The notes: a model not told the origin generated them from the letters alone. Positions 41,581 to 50,401 are shown, numbered from the stretch's first letter. The stretch: DNA of 64,000 nt from Cytophagaceae bacterium (GCA_947458545.1 CANGYH010000005.1:124001-188000); one strand, 5' to 3'. Numbers and translations: made by a program.

Positions 41581-42051
41581 CTAGTAAACGTCTGTAATGC
41601 TTGCCGTCTGGCCCCGAAACTCGTACGGCTCGCCCTTCTTTTTGCCTGCCATTGCCTTAAAAAGCGGCGCCGAGGGCGACAGCGCAAAAAACGTATCTCC
41701 GTTCAGCTTCACCTGCCCCAGGCTGATGGATATAAACAGCTTTTGCCCGGCCGACGTCTCTACCACTGCCCCAAAGCTGGTGTCTTTGCTCTCGGCAAGG
41801 GCCGTTACCTTGTGCAGCAGGGCCATATCATCCAGGGCCTGATCCAACTGCCGGGCAAAGAGGTCGCGCTTGTTCTGCATCTCCTCGCGGTAGCTGTTGA
41901 AGAGCTTCTCTTCCGTGTCGTCGTCGTTGTCGTTGGCAGACTGTTGGGCCTCCAGCATGGCGGCGCGCAGTTGCTCCACGTTTTGGGTTTGCAGGCGCAG
42001 GCACTCCGTCAGCAATTGTTGCTTGCGCTTTAGTTTGTCGTCTTGGGCCAT
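41581..42051 (-). CDS. GreA/GreB-like protein
   Basis: 156 residues. The N-terminal about 80 residues are helical and charged, with long coiled-coil heptads (KLKRKQQLLTECLRLQTQN and RLFNSYREEMQN-type segments). The C-terminal half (FGAVVETSAGQKLFISISLG, ALSPSAPLFKAMAGKKKGEPYEF) matches the GreA/GreB FKBP-like C-terminal domain. This is a common Bacteroidota protein, sometimes labelled as 3-oxoacyl-ACP synthase by error. It probably binds RNA polymerase. The acidic tip of true GreA is not clear, so transcript cleavage activity is uncertain. Confidence 0.78.
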   Translation of the reverse strand: MAQDDKLKRKQQLLTECLRLQTQNVEQLRAAMLEAQQSANDNDDDTEEKLFNSYREEMQNKRDLFARQLDQALDDMALLHKVTALAESKDTSFGAVVETSAGQKLFISISLGQVKLNGDTFFALSPSAPLFKAMAGKKKGEPYEFRGQTASITDVY

Positions 42052-42246
42052 AAGGTGTAGGCGTTCTCCTTGTCAGGAAAAAGGGCGGGCAGCGTCAGAG
42101 TTTATGATGGCTACGGGAAGCGTCGATAGCGTCGGGGGGGCGGTGCCCAATAACGCAGGCCAAGGCCGCTTTGTTTGCCACTCTTGCAAGCGCAAAGCTA
42201 GGGGCGGGCTTGTGCCAACAAAACAAGTTTGTACCAAAGAGGCCGG

Positions 42247-44547
42247 CTACTTGTCGTCAAAGTTTTCCTTTTCGCGCTCCAGCACCTGGCCTTCGGTGGC
42301 GCTGTCTGCCTCGGGGCCACGCTTCCATAGGTTGCAGTCTAGCACCACGGCAAAATTCTTGGGTTTGGCAAATCGCCCTTTGCGCACACCGGTGGCCGGG
42401 TCGGCGTAGGCGGCATCCATGTAGTAGCTCCAGATGGGCAGGGCCATCTTAGAGCCCTGGCCCTGGTTAAAGGTGCGGAAGTGGATAGACCGGTCGTCGC
42501 CACCTACCCATACCCCGGTTACCAGGTCTTTGGTGATGCCGATAAACCAACCGTCGGAGTAGTTGCTGGTGGTGCCTGTTTTGCCGCCCACTTCGTTGCC
42601 AGCCAGCGTATTGCCCAACCGGTAGAGGCCCAGGGCCGTGCCGTTGCGCTCTGTGGTGGCGCCCCGCAGCATGTGCACCATTTGGTAAGCCGTCTCCTCG
42701 CTGATGGCCTCGCGGCGCTCGGGGTTGAAACGCTGCAGCACGTTGCCGTTTTTATCCTCGATGCGGCTGATGTACCAGGGCTTGGTCCAGGTGCCGTGGT
42801 TCACAAAGGCCCCATAGGCCCCTACCATCTCATACACCGACACATCGCTGGTACCCAGAGACAGGGCCGGCACCGGGTCCAGGTCTGCCGTAATGCCCAG
42901 CCGCCGGGCATAATCTACCACGCGGGCCACGCCCACCTTATCTATCAACTGCGCCGCTACCGAGTTAATAGACTGCGCCATGGCCTTGCGGAGGCTCATT
43001 TTCTCGCCGCTCCATTTGCCGTCGGAGTTCTTCGGCTCCCAGCGCATGCCTGTCTCGGGCATATAGATAGACACGGGCGCATCTACCAGCTCGTAGCAAG
43101 GCGAGTAGCCGTTGTCTATGGCCGCCGTGTAAACAAAGGGCTTAAAAGCAGAGCCCGGCTGCCGCCTGCCCTGGCGCACATGGTCGTACTTAAAAAACTT
43201 GTAATTTATGCCCCCCACCCAAGCCCGGATGGCGCCAGAGCTGGGGTCCATGCTCATCAGCCCCGTGTGCAGGAAGTGCTTGGCATACCGCAGCGAATCC
43301 ATCGCCGAGGCCCGGGCCCGAAACTCGCCCTGCCAGCTAAAGAACGTGCGCGGCACCTTGCGCCGCATCATGGCCATGGCGCTGTCTTTATCGCCGTCGT
43401 ACTGCTCTAGCGCGTTGCGGTAAGCCGGAGACCGGGCCAGCGCATTCTGGATGAAGTTAGGTATCTGCTTGCCCTCTTCGTCGGCCCAGGGGTTGCGCTT
43501 GCGCCAGTATTTAAAGAACTCGGCCTGCTGCTTGGCCATGTGCCGGGCCACGGCAGCCTCGGCATAGGTCTGCAAGCGGCTGTTGATTGTCGTATGGACG
43601 CGCAACCCATCGGCAAACAAGTCTATGCCCCGCTCTTTGCAGAAGGCAATCAGGTCTTTGCGCAGCTCGGCGCGGAAGTAAGGTGCCAGGCCGTCGTTGT
43701 GGCTCTCTACCTTGTAGCGGCTCATGTCGATGGCCTGGGCCTTGTACCCTTCGGCCTCGGCTTCGGGCAGAAAGTCGTACTTCACCATCTGGTCTAGCAC
43801 GGTGTTGCGGCGGGCCAGGGCGGCCTTCGGGTTCAAGATGGGCGAGTAGAGCGTCTGCCCCTTGAGGACGCCCACCAGCAGTGCCGCCTCTGGCACAGAG
43901 AGGTCTTGCACGCGCTTGCCAAAGAAGGTCCGCGCCGCCGTCTTGATGCCGTAGGCGTTGGAGCCAAAGTCCACCGTGTTGAGGTACATCGTCAGAATCT
44001 CCTCTTTGGTGTAGCCGCGCTCTAGCTTCACGGCCGTGATCCACTCCTTCGTCTTAATGATGGCAATGCCCAAGCCCTTTACCGTCGTCAGCGGGCCCTC
44101 ATAGGCCTCTGAGCGGGTGTCGAACAGGTTCTTGGCAAGCTGCTGGCTGATGGTGGACGAGCCCCGTTTCTTGCCCGTGAGCAAATAGAATGGCACGGCC
44201 GAGATGCCCAGCACATCTATACCGCTGTGGTCTTCAAAGCGGACATCTTCGGTGGCGATCAGGGCCCGCACCAGGTTGGGAGACAGCTCTTTGAACGTGG
44301 CCGGCGAGCGGTTCTCGCGGAAGTACTTGCCCAGCAGCACACCATCCTGGCTGTACACCTCCGAGGCCAGCTCAGACTTGGGGTTGAAGAGCTTGTCTAG
44401 CCCCGGCATACCCCCAAAAAGGCCAAACAGGTTGATGGCCACCGCCCATACATAGACGATAAAGCCGCCGATCACCGTCAGGGCGGCAGCCCAGGCAGCG
44501 ATTACCCATCCCCAACCCTTAAACTGGAATCCGGCCGATTTCTGCAT
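42247..44547 (-). CDS. mrcA: Penicillin-binding protein 1A (bifunctional transglycosylase/transpeptidase)
   Basis: 766 residues from ATG at 44547 (MQKSAGFQFKGW). One transmembrane anchor (WVIAAWAAALTVIGGFIVYVW) precedes the glycosyltransferase 51 domain (ATEDVRFEDHSGIDVLG with catalytic Glu, GSSTISQQLAKNLF). The penicillin-binding transpeptidase domain has the SxxK motif in QPGSAFKPFVYTAAID, SINS (SxN) and KTG in GGKTGTTSNYSDGWF. It polymerises and cross-links peptidoglycan outside the inner membrane. Length and order are those of class A PBPs. Divergent from galE. Confidence 0.95.
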   Translation of the reverse strand: MQKSAGFQFKGWGWVIAAWAAALTVIGGFIVYVWAVAINLFGLFGGMPGLDKLFNPKSELASEVYSQDGVLLGKYFRENRSPATFKELSPNLVRALIATEDVRFEDHSGIDVLGISAVPFYLLTGKKRGSSTISQQLAKNLFDTRSEAYEGPLTTVKGLGIAIIKTKEWITAVKLERGYTKEEILTMYLNTVDFGSNAYGIKTAARTFFGKRVQDLSVPEAALLVGVLKGQTLYSPILNPKAALARRNTVLDQMVKYDFLPEAEAEGYKAQAIDMSRYKVESHNDGLAPYFRAELRKDLIAFCKERGIDLFADGLRVHTTINSRLQTYAEAAVARHMAKQQAEFFKYWRKRNPWADEEGKQIPNFIQNALARSPAYRNALEQYDGDKDSAMAMMRRKVPRTFFSWQGEFRARASAMDSLRYAKHFLHTGLMSMDPSSGAIRAWVGGINYKFFKYDHVRQGRRQPGSAFKPFVYTAAIDNGYSPCYELVDAPVSIYMPETGMRWEPKNSDGKWSGEKMSLRKAMAQSINSVAAQLIDKVGVARVVDYARRLGITADLDPVPALSLGTSDVSVYEMVGAYGAFVNHGTWTKPWYISRIEDKNGNVLQRFNPERREAISEETAYQMVHMLRGATTERNGTALGLYRLGNTLAGNEVGGKTGTTSNYSDGWFIGITKDLVTGVWVGGDDRSIHFRTFNQGQGSKMALPIWSYYMDAAYADPATGVRKGRFAKPKNFAVVLDCNLWKRGPEADSATEGQVLEREKENFDDK

Positions 44548-44746
44548 ATCACGCACCAAGCACCCAAAACGCGCCAACGGCCCGTTTGGTGCAAAGATGT
44601 AGGGCGGGGGAGGCACACCCGCTTTAGAGCAACCATAAAGGTCTCCCTACCCGTTTAATAGGCCTAACTTGGCCCACTGCGCACAAGCCGCTTTCTTTGT
44701 TGTTGCAACCTGGCCTGTCTGGGCCTACCCTTCCTTCTCCAAACCT

Positions 44747-45766
44747 GTGAAAATCCTCGTTACCGGCGGTGCCGGGTTTATTGGCTCCCATACGGTGGTA
44801 GAGCTGGCTGCGGCTGGCTACACGCCCGTAATCGTAGATAACTTCCAGAACTCGGAGCGCTCTGTGCTGCAAGGGCTGGAGCGCATCATGGGCAGGCCGG
44901 TCATCTGCTACGAGGCCGACTGTGCCGACACCTCAGAGCTGGAGCACATTTTGCAAAGGGAGGGCAACATCGCAGGCGTTATCCACTTCGCGGCAGACAA
45001 GGCCGTGGGCGAGAGCGTGCAGCACCCCCTGAAATACTACCGCAACAACATCGGCAGCACGGTGGCGGTGCTAGAGGCCATGCAGGCGCACGACGTGCAC
45101 AACTTCGTCTTCTCTAGCAGTTGCACCGTTTACGGCGAGCCCGAGCAGCTCCCTGTAACGGAGCAGAGCCCCGTGCAGCCCGCCGCCAGCCCCTACGGCA
45201 ACACCAAGCAAGTCTGCGAAGAGATTATCCGAGACGTGGTCGGCAGCGGGGCAAGGCTCAAGGCGCTGTCGTTGCGGTACTTTAACCCCATCGGGGCCCA
45301 CCCCTCGGCCGAGATTGGGGAGCTGCCCCTGGGCGTGCCGGCCAACCTGGTGCCCTTCATCACGCAGACGGCCGCCGGTATCCGCCAGCAGCTCTCCGTC
45401 TTCGGGCACGACTACCCCACCGCTGACGGCACCTGCATCCGAGACTACATCCATGTGGTGGACCTGGCCCAGGCCCACGTCCGCGCCCTGGAGGTGCTGG
45501 CAGGCCAACCCGCCGAGCACAGCTACGACTTTGTCAACATCGGCACCGGGGCCGGGGCCAGCGTGCTGCAGGTCATCAACACCTTCGAGCAGGCCACCGG
45601 CGTCAAGGTCAACTACCGCCTCACCGACCGCCGCCCGGGAGACGTGGTGCAGATTTACGCCTCTGTAGAGAAGAGCAAGCGCCTGCTCGGTTGGCAAACC
45701 CAGCTCAGCCTAGAGCAAGCCCTGGTAGATGCCTGGCGCTGGCAGCAACGGCTGCAAGGCCGGTAG
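44747..45766 (+). CDS. galE: UDP-glucose 4-epimerase GalE
   Basis: 339 residues, the usual length. GTG start at 44747 (MKILVTGGAGFIGSHTV); no in-frame ATG is nearer. It is an NAD-dependent short-chain dehydrogenase with the glycine-rich Rossmann motif GGAGFIGS and the catalytic SSCTVYG plus YGNTK (Y-x3-K). Family-typical late elements are present: RYFNPIGAHPSAEIGE and DYIHVVDLAQAH. It interconverts UDP-glucose and UDP-galactose (or the GlcNAc forms) for LPS and polysaccharide synthesis. The preceding divergent gene is PBP1A. Confidence 0.95.
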   Translation: MKILVTGGAGFIGSHTVVELAAAGYTPVIVDNFQNSERSVLQGLERIMGRPVICYEADCADTSELEHILQREGNIAGVIHFAADKAVGESVQHPLKYYRNNIGSTVAVLEAMQAHDVHNFVFSSSCTVYGEPEQLPVTEQSPVQPAASPYGNTKQVCEEIIRDVVGSGARLKALSLRYFNPIGAHPSAEIGELPLGVPANLVPFITQTAAGIRQQLSVFGHDYPTADGTCIRDYIHVVDLAQAHVRALEVLAGQPAEHSYDFVNIGTGAGASVLQVINTFEQATGVKVNYRLTDRRPGDVVQIYASVEKSKRLLGWQTQLSLEQALVDAWRWQQRLQGR

Positions 45767-45785
45767 CATAGCACTATTTTGTATG

Positions 45786-46475
45786 TCAGGCAGGCTTCAC
45801 TGCCTCAACCAACGTGCGGCCATCTGCACCGGCATACGGCGCCCGCACGCCGCGGAACCCATGCCGCCGCAGTTGCCGCTGCAGCTCGGCCGGGGCCACA
45901 AAGAGCCAGCTGAACGGCTCTGTCCGCGTAGCTCCATAGCGAAACCTGAACCAGACTTCGTCGGGCCGCCGGGCTTTGTCTGGGGGTTTGGGCAGATAGT
46001 CTACCGTGCTGGTGTCGAGCAGCAGCCGACCGCCCGGTGCAAGGCAATCGCGCAGCCAGGGCAGGTAGGCGGCCAATCCTTCAAATGTGCCAGCCAGCCC
46101 GGCGCCGTTCATGAGTGCCAGGGCCGTGTCGTACACCGGGCCGGGCCGATAGGTTTGCCAAGGCGCGGCCTCCACCCGCGCTACGCCCCGGGCCATGCAG
46201 AGCCGGGCGCAGTCGGCATCGGCTTCTAAGGCGGTGGGGCTGTGCCCCATGTCTTGCAGGGCCAGGCTGTGCCTGCCCGCTCCGGCCCCTACATCAAGTA
46301 CCTGGCCCCGGGCCTGTTGCAGGGCCAACTGGTCTAGCGGGGCCATCTGGGCTAGAGGTAGAAAGAAGAGCGCCTGGCTCATCTCCTCGTCGGCGGCGCG
46401 GTCGCACTCTACCACCAGCGGGCGGTGCGGTGCACCCAGATGATGGTCCCACAAAGCCGTGCCCAGTACACCCAT
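45786..46475 (-). CDS. Class I SAM-dependent methyltransferase
   Basis: 229 residues. SAM-binding motif I is QVLDVGAGAGRHSLALQ at about residue 59, followed by the acidic loop ALEADADCARLC (motif II) and ALMNGAGL-AGTFEGLA. LLLDTSTVDYL is close to motif III. Substrate is not evident; the C-terminal half is rich in Arg and aromatic residues. The ATG at 46475 lies 7 nt after a -7-like box (TACCTTTA), next to island 2. It is convergent with galE (gap 19 nt). Confidence 0.85.
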   Translation of the reverse strand: MGVLGTALWDHHLGAPHRPLVVECDRAADEEMSQALFFLPLAQMAPLDQLALQQARGQVLDVGAGAGRHSLALQDMGHSPTALEADADCARLCMARGVARVEAAPWQTYRPGPVYDTALALMNGAGLAGTFEGLAAYLPWLRDCLAPGGRLLLDTSTVDYLPKPPDKARRPDEVWFRFRYGATRTEPFSWLFVAPAELQRQLRRHGFRGVRAPYAGADGRTLVEAVKPA

Positions 46476-46482
46476 GCGAGGT

Positions 46483-46490
46483 TAAAGGTA
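46483..46490 (-). promoter_or_regulatory. -7-like box TACCTTTA of the methyltransferase gene
   Basis: Seven nt before the ATG at 46475 on the minus strand; the last base deviates from TAnnTTTG. Repeat units of island 2 start directly upstream. Confidence 0.4.
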
Positions 46491-46494
46491 GAAC

Positions 46495-46519
46495 GAAGTT
46501 GAGAAGTTGAGAAGTTGAA
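46495..46519 (-). repeat. Octamer array (GAAGTTGA on plus), left end of island 2
   Basis: Three tandem GAAGTTGA units, read on the minus strand as TCAACTTC. They point toward the methyltransferase gene, as the AACTTTC units in island 1 point toward its flanking genes. Confidence 0.8.
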
Positions 46520-46527
46520 ACCCGACA

Positions 46528-47014
46528 CTGGTCCCGGTCTGCGACCGGGACCCACCCCCGCAAGACCTCTGCGGTCTCCAGACCGCTCGAACGGAGGGCT
46601 CAGGGCTGCGCATTACGTTTGCACCCCTGTAGGACAGGGCGCAGACCTGTCCCCACGGATGATATGGGGTTGCGTTTTCGGTGTTCATTTTTCGCTATTG
46701 TTGGTCAAGTCAATTAGCTTATAGTCAGATAGTTGTAAGCGTTGTTTGCCGGGGCTTTGCCTGTCTTTTGGCGGGGTGGATTGAGGCCGACGGGAGTCGG
46801 CCGGCAGGTCATCCTTAGACGGGAGTCTAAGGATAGCACGGGGGCGGGTTAGGCTTTGGGGCTTGGACAGGTCTGGCGCCCTGTCCTACAAGCCAGCGGG
46901 TTGGGCCTAGGGTAGAGCAAAACCCGCCTAGCGTAGCCCTGAGCTCTCCGTTTGAGCGGTCTGGAGACCGCTTAGGCCTTGCGCGGGTGGGTCCCGGTCT
47001 GAGACCGGGACCAG
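46528..47014. repeat. Island 2: inverted repeat related in design to island 1
   Basis: Left arm 46528-46652 and right arm 46865-47014 are imperfect inverted copies: both carry GGTCCCGGTCT, GCGGTCTCCAGACCGCTC, GGAGxGCTCAGGGCT and GTAGGACAGGGCG. The centre has more palindromes (CCTTAGAC/GTCTAAGG at 46813-46832; GCCGAC/GTCGGC around 46786-46801) and the 16-nt core TCAGATAGTTGTAAGC at 46725-46740, one mismatch from that of island 1, followed in both by a T-rich stretch and CGGGG. At the right end (47024-47039) two heptamers AACGCTC and AACTTTC point toward porX. Confidence 0.82.
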
Positions 47015-47090
47015 GGACCATTCTCAACGCTCAACTTTCTACGCCCCCCTATACACTTTGGCCCTACCTTGCGTTACATAGCATAGAACT

Positions 47091-48665
47091 ATGAGCACGG
47101 CCAATAAATCACGTATCCTCTGGGCAGACGACGAGATCGATCTGCTGCGCCCGCACATCCTTTTTTTAGAGCAGAAGGGCTACGCCGTCACGCCTGTGCC
47201 GAGCGGGGCTGATGCGCTGGAGCAAGTGCAGGCCCAGCCGTTCGACATCGTCTTTCTAGATGAGAACATGCCCGGCATGACGGGCCTCGAGGCCCTGGCG
47301 CAGATCAAGGCCCTGCGCCCCAGCCAGCCCGTGGTGATGATCACCAAGAGCGAGGAGGAGCACATCATGGAGGATGCCATCGGCTCTAAGATTGACGACT
47401 ACCTCATCAAGCCGCTCAACCCGAACCAGATCCTGCTCTCGGTCAAGAAGATCCTGGATGCCCGCCGCCTCAAAGAAGAGAAGACCAACATGGGCTACCA
47501 GCAGGACTTCCGCAACCTGGCCATGGCCTACAACGACCGCATCGGGCACGAGGAGTGGGCCGACATCTACAAAAAGCTGGTCTATTGGGAGCTGGAGATT
47601 GACCGCACCCCCAACCGGCAGATGGGGGAGGTGATCTACATGCAGAAGGACGAGGCCAACGCGAACTTCGCCAAGTTCATCGAAGACGAGTACGAAGACT
47701 GGCTCAACGACCCCAAGGCCGAGCGCCCGCTGATGAGCCACCGGATGATGCAGGAGCGCGTCTTCCCCCTGCTGAAGGGCGCTCAGGAGCCGGTCTGGTT
47801 CATTTTGATAGACAACCTGCGCCTAGACCAGTGGAAGGTGCTGCAACCGGCCCTGGAGGAGATGTTTCGCCTGGAGGAGGAGAGCCACTACTACTCCATC
47901 TTGCCCACCGCCACGGGCTTTGCGCGCAATGCCATCTTCAGCGGCTTGCTGCCCAGCGAGATGGCCCAGCGCCACCCCAACCTCTGGGTGGGCGACGACG
48001 AGGAAGAGGGCAAAAACCTGCACGAGGAGGAGTTTCTGCGCCTGCAGCTAGACCGCGTGGCCGCCACCAAGGGCCTCAAGATGAGCTACCACAAGATCCT
48101 CAACACGGAGGCAGGCAAGCAATTGGCCGACAAGCTCGGCAACCTGTGGGGCAACGCGCTCAACGTGATCGTGTACAACTTTGTGGACATGCTCAGCCAC
48201 GCCCGCACCGAGACGGCCATGATCCGCGAGCTGGCCCCAGACGAGAGCGCCTACCGCTCGCTTACCCAAAGCTGGTTTGCCCACAGCCCCTTGCAAGAGA
48301 TTCTGGCCAAGATTGCCGCCAAGGGCGGGCGCGTCGTCATCACCACAGACCACGGCACCATCCGCGTGCGGCGGCCCTTCAAGATTGTGGGAGACCGGGC
48401 CGTGAACACCAACCTGCGCTACAAGGGCGGCCGCAACCTCGGTTACGACGACGACGGAACGGTACTGGCCGTCCGCAAGCCCGAGCGGTTCTTTCTGCCC
48501 AAGCCCAACGTGAGCACCAGCTACGTCTTTGCCAAGGCAGACTACTTTCTGGCCTACCCCAACAACTACAATCACTATGTGCAGTACTACAAAGACACCT
48601 TCCAGCACGGGGGCATCTCGCTGGAGGAGATGATCATCCCCTTTGTGGTGATGAAGGGGCGCTAA
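47091..48665 (+). CDS. porX: PorX: response regulator with PglZ domain, T9SS regulator
   Basis: 524 residues. Residues 1-125 are a receiver domain (ILWADDEIDLLRPH, IVFLDENMPGMTGLEAL with phospho-Asp, VMITKSEEEH, DYLIKPLNP). After a linker, residues about 200-520 are a PglZ alkaline phosphatase-like domain (LIDNLRLDQWKVLQP with metal ligands, TATGFARNAIFSGLLPSEMA, YNFVDMLSHARTET, VVITTDHGTIRVRRP). In Bacteroidota PorX works with the PorY kinase and SigP to control expression and function of the type IX secretion system. It fits the T9SS cargo genes in this window. It directly follows island 2. Confidence 0.94.
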   Translation: MSTANKSRILWADDEIDLLRPHILFLEQKGYAVTPVPSGADALEQVQAQPFDIVFLDENMPGMTGLEALAQIKALRPSQPVVMITKSEEEHIMEDAIGSKIDDYLIKPLNPNQILLSVKKILDARRLKEEKTNMGYQQDFRNLAMAYNDRIGHEEWADIYKKLVYWELEIDRTPNRQMGEVIYMQKDEANANFAKFIEDEYEDWLNDPKAERPLMSHRMMQERVFPLLKGAQEPVWFILIDNLRLDQWKVLQPALEEMFRLEEESHYYSILPTATGFARNAIFSGLLPSEMAQRHPNLWVGDDEEEGKNLHEEEFLRLQLDRVAATKGLKMSYHKILNTEAGKQLADKLGNLWGNALNVIVYNFVDMLSHARTETAMIRELAPDESAYRSLTQSWFAHSPLQEILAKIAAKGGRVVITTDHGTIRVRRPFKIVGDRAVNTNLRYKGGRNLGYDDDGTVLAVRKPERFFLPKPNVSTSYVFAKADYFLAYPNNYNHYVQYYKDTFQHGGISLEEMIIPFVVMKGR

Positions 48666-48675
48666 AGCAATAGCC

Positions 48676-49173
48676 ATGGACTTTACCACCCGCCCCGCCG
48701 GGCCCGAGGCACTGCCCCTGATCTTACAGATTTTGCAAGAAGGGGCCGAGAGGCTGCAAAGGCAGGGCATAGATCAATGGCAAGGCTGGCACCACCCCGA
48801 CGCCGAGCGCCTGGCCTGGCTGCAGGAGGGCCTGGCCCAGGGGCAGTTCTACTTTATTGAAGCCGAGGGCCAGACCATCGGCATGTACCGCCTGCTGGCC
48901 TCAGACGAGCTCTACTGGGGCCCGCAGACGGTGTCGGCGCGGTATGTGCACTCGCTGGCCGTGCGGCCGGCCTGGGCGGGCAAGGGCATCGGTGCCAGCT
49001 TGCTGCAGCGCCTCTTTGCCGAGGCTAAGGCAGCGGGGGCCAGCGTCTTTCGGCTAGACTGCGTGGCCACCAACCCCGCCCTGCGCCGCTACTACGAGGG
49101 CCTCGGCTTTGCCGCCGTGGGCGAGGTAGCCCTGCGCGGCCAGCGGTTCACCTTGCTGGAGCGGCCACTTTAG
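48676..49173 (+). CDS. GNAT-family N-acetyltransferase
   Basis: 165 residues. The acetyl-CoA binding region is VHSLAVRPAWAGKGIGASLL (Q/R-x-x-G-x-G/A motif RPAWAGKGIG), then FRLDCVATNPALRRYYEGLGF. Typical GNAT length. The acceptor is unknown; the N-terminus (LPLILQILQEGAERLQRQG) resembles the amino-acid/antibiotic acetyltransferase branch. It begins 10 nt after porX, so co-transcription with porX is likely, although a functional link is not evident. Confidence 0.85.
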   Translation: MDFTTRPAGPEALPLILQILQEGAERLQRQGIDQWQGWHHPDAERLAWLQEGLAQGQFYFIEAEGQTIGMYRLLASDELYWGPQTVSARYVHSLAVRPAWAGKGIGASLLQRLFAEAKAAGASVFRLDCVATNPALRRYYEGLGFAAVGEVALRGQRFTLLERPL

Positions 49174-49183
49174 CCCGGCTTTC

Positions 49184-49191
49184 TACCTTTG
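49184..49191 (+). promoter_or_regulatory. -7 box TACCTTTG before a 53-codon gene
   Basis: An exact TAnnTTTG match that ends 5 nt before the ATG at 49197. No good TTTG is seen at -33. Confidence 0.55.
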
Positions 49192-49196
49192 CGGTT

Positions 49197-49358
49197 ATGG
49201 CCGACAACCGAAGTCGCAATCGCAACATACTCTTTGGGGTGGCCGTGCTGTTTACGGTCATCATCGCGTTTTTTGCCTGGGACATGGCCCGCCAAACGAC
49301 CTGGCGCGGCTCTAAAGGCCAGCTCAAAACGCGCATCGAGGGCGAGCTGAAGAAGTAA
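49197..49358 (+). CDS. Very small membrane protein (53 residues)
   Basis: A short but convincing gene. It has a positively charged N-terminus (MADNRSRNRN), one transmembrane helix (ILFGVAVLFTVIIAFFAWDM), then a basic cytoplasm-facing tail (ARQTTWRGSKGQLKTRIEGE, ending LKK). The ATG is 5 nt after an exact -7 box. It lies 23 nt after GNAT and 23 nt before menE. No recognised family. Its topology suits a single-pass regulator or stabilising subunit; nothing more can be claimed. Confidence 0.7.
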   Translation: MADNRSRNRNILFGVAVLFTVIIAFFAWDMARQTTWRGSKGQLKTRIEGELKK

Positions 49359-49381
49359 CCTCCCCCCTACCCTGGCGCGGT

Positions 49382-50401
49382 ATGCTCACCTTTCTGCCAT
49401 CGGCTTCCGAGCCCACGCGTGCTGCAGCCGAGGCTTTTGTAGATGCCTGGCAAGCGGGCCAAGCCACCGTTGACCAGCAAACCAGCGGTAGCACCGGCAC
49501 CCCCAAGTCCATAGCCATTGAGCGCACCCGCATGGAGGCCAGCGCCGACGCCACGGCCCAGGCCCTGGGGCTGCAAACCGGCAGGCAGGCGTTAATCTGC
49601 CTGAGCGCCGACTACATTGGCGGTAAGATGGCGCTGGTGCGCGGCCTGCGCCTTGGCTGGGATCTGTACGTAGCCGAGCCCGGCGCCTATGCCTTGGCAG
49701 ACTGGGACCTGCCCCACGCGCCCTACCACGCCAGCCTGGTGCCCCTGCAACTGGAGGCGACCCTGGCCGAAGCCGACCTGCGCCGACGCCTGCAAGGCAT
49801 GCACAGCGTATTGATTGGCGGTGCCCCGCTGAGCCCCGGCCTGGAGGCCGCCTGCCGGGGTATGGCGGGGGTGGCGCTCTACCATACCTTCGGCATGACG
49901 GAGACGGTGAGCCATGTGGCCCTGCGCCGCCTCAACGGGCCGGAGGCTAGCGACTGGTTTACGCTGCTGCCGGGCCACCAGGCCCGCACCGATGCCGAGG
50001 GCTGTCTGGCCGTGTGCGGGCCCACCACGGGCGGGCAGTGGGTGCAAACCAAAGACCAAGTAGGGCTGGAGGGGGACCGCTTCCGCTGGCTGGGCCGGGC
50101 AGATTTTACCATCAACACCGGGGGGGTAAAGCTGCAACCCGAAGGCCTGGAGGCCGAGCTGGCCCCGCTGCTGGAGGCCTTTGGGCTACCGGCCGCCTTT
50201 TACCTGATAGGACGGCCCGACGAGCGCCTGGGCCAGGCCGTTACGCTGGTGCTGGAGCAGCCCACCCCCCTGCCCGAGGCAGAGGCCGAGTACCTGCTCC
50301 GCTACCTGGCCGAGCGGCTGCCGCGCTTCCATGCCCCCCGGCGGGTAGAGGCGGTGGCCCAGCTGCCCCGCACGCCCACAGGCAAAATCAAACGAGGTTA
50401 G
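49382..50401 (+). CDS. menE: o-Succinylbenzoate-CoA ligase MenE (short form)
   Basis: 339 residues, short for the family, as usual in Bacteroidota. AMP-binding/adenylation motifs: QTSGSTGTPKSI (P-loop-like), LIGGAPLSPGLEA, YHTFGMTETVSHVAL, and the C-terminal WLGRADFTINTGGVKLQPEG with the A10-like PRTPTGKIKR lysine. The N-terminal part of full-length acyl-CoA synthetases is largely absent. It activates o-succinylbenzoate in menaquinone synthesis; other AMP-forming ligases remain possible because no other men gene is here. Its TAG overlaps the stop of the convergent ctlX gene. Confidence 0.85.
   Translation: MLTFLPSASEPTRAAAEAFVDAWQAGQATVDQQTSGSTGTPKSIAIERTRMEASADATAQALGLQTGRQALICLSADYIGGKMALVRGLRLGWDLYVAEPGAYALADWDLPHAPYHASLVPLQLEATLAEADLRRRLQGMHSVLIGGAPLSPGLEAACRGMAGVALYHTFGMTETVSHVALRRLNGPEASDWFTLLPGHQARTDAEGCLAVCGPTTGGQWVQTKDQVGLEGDRFRWLGRADFTINTGGVKLQPEGLEAELAPLLEAFGLPAAFYLIGRPDERLGQAVTLVLEQPTPLPEAEAEYLLRYLAERLPRFHAPRRVEAVAQLPRTPTGKIKRG

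Noticed and set aside
42481-43410. Plus-strand frame of 309 codons opposite PBP1A
   Set aside because: Antisense to intact transpeptidase motifs; compositionally a shadow.
38182-47090. Insertion sequences or a prophage explaining the islands
   Set aside because: No transposase, integrase or phage gene is seen in or near the islands, and no target duplication is evident by eye.
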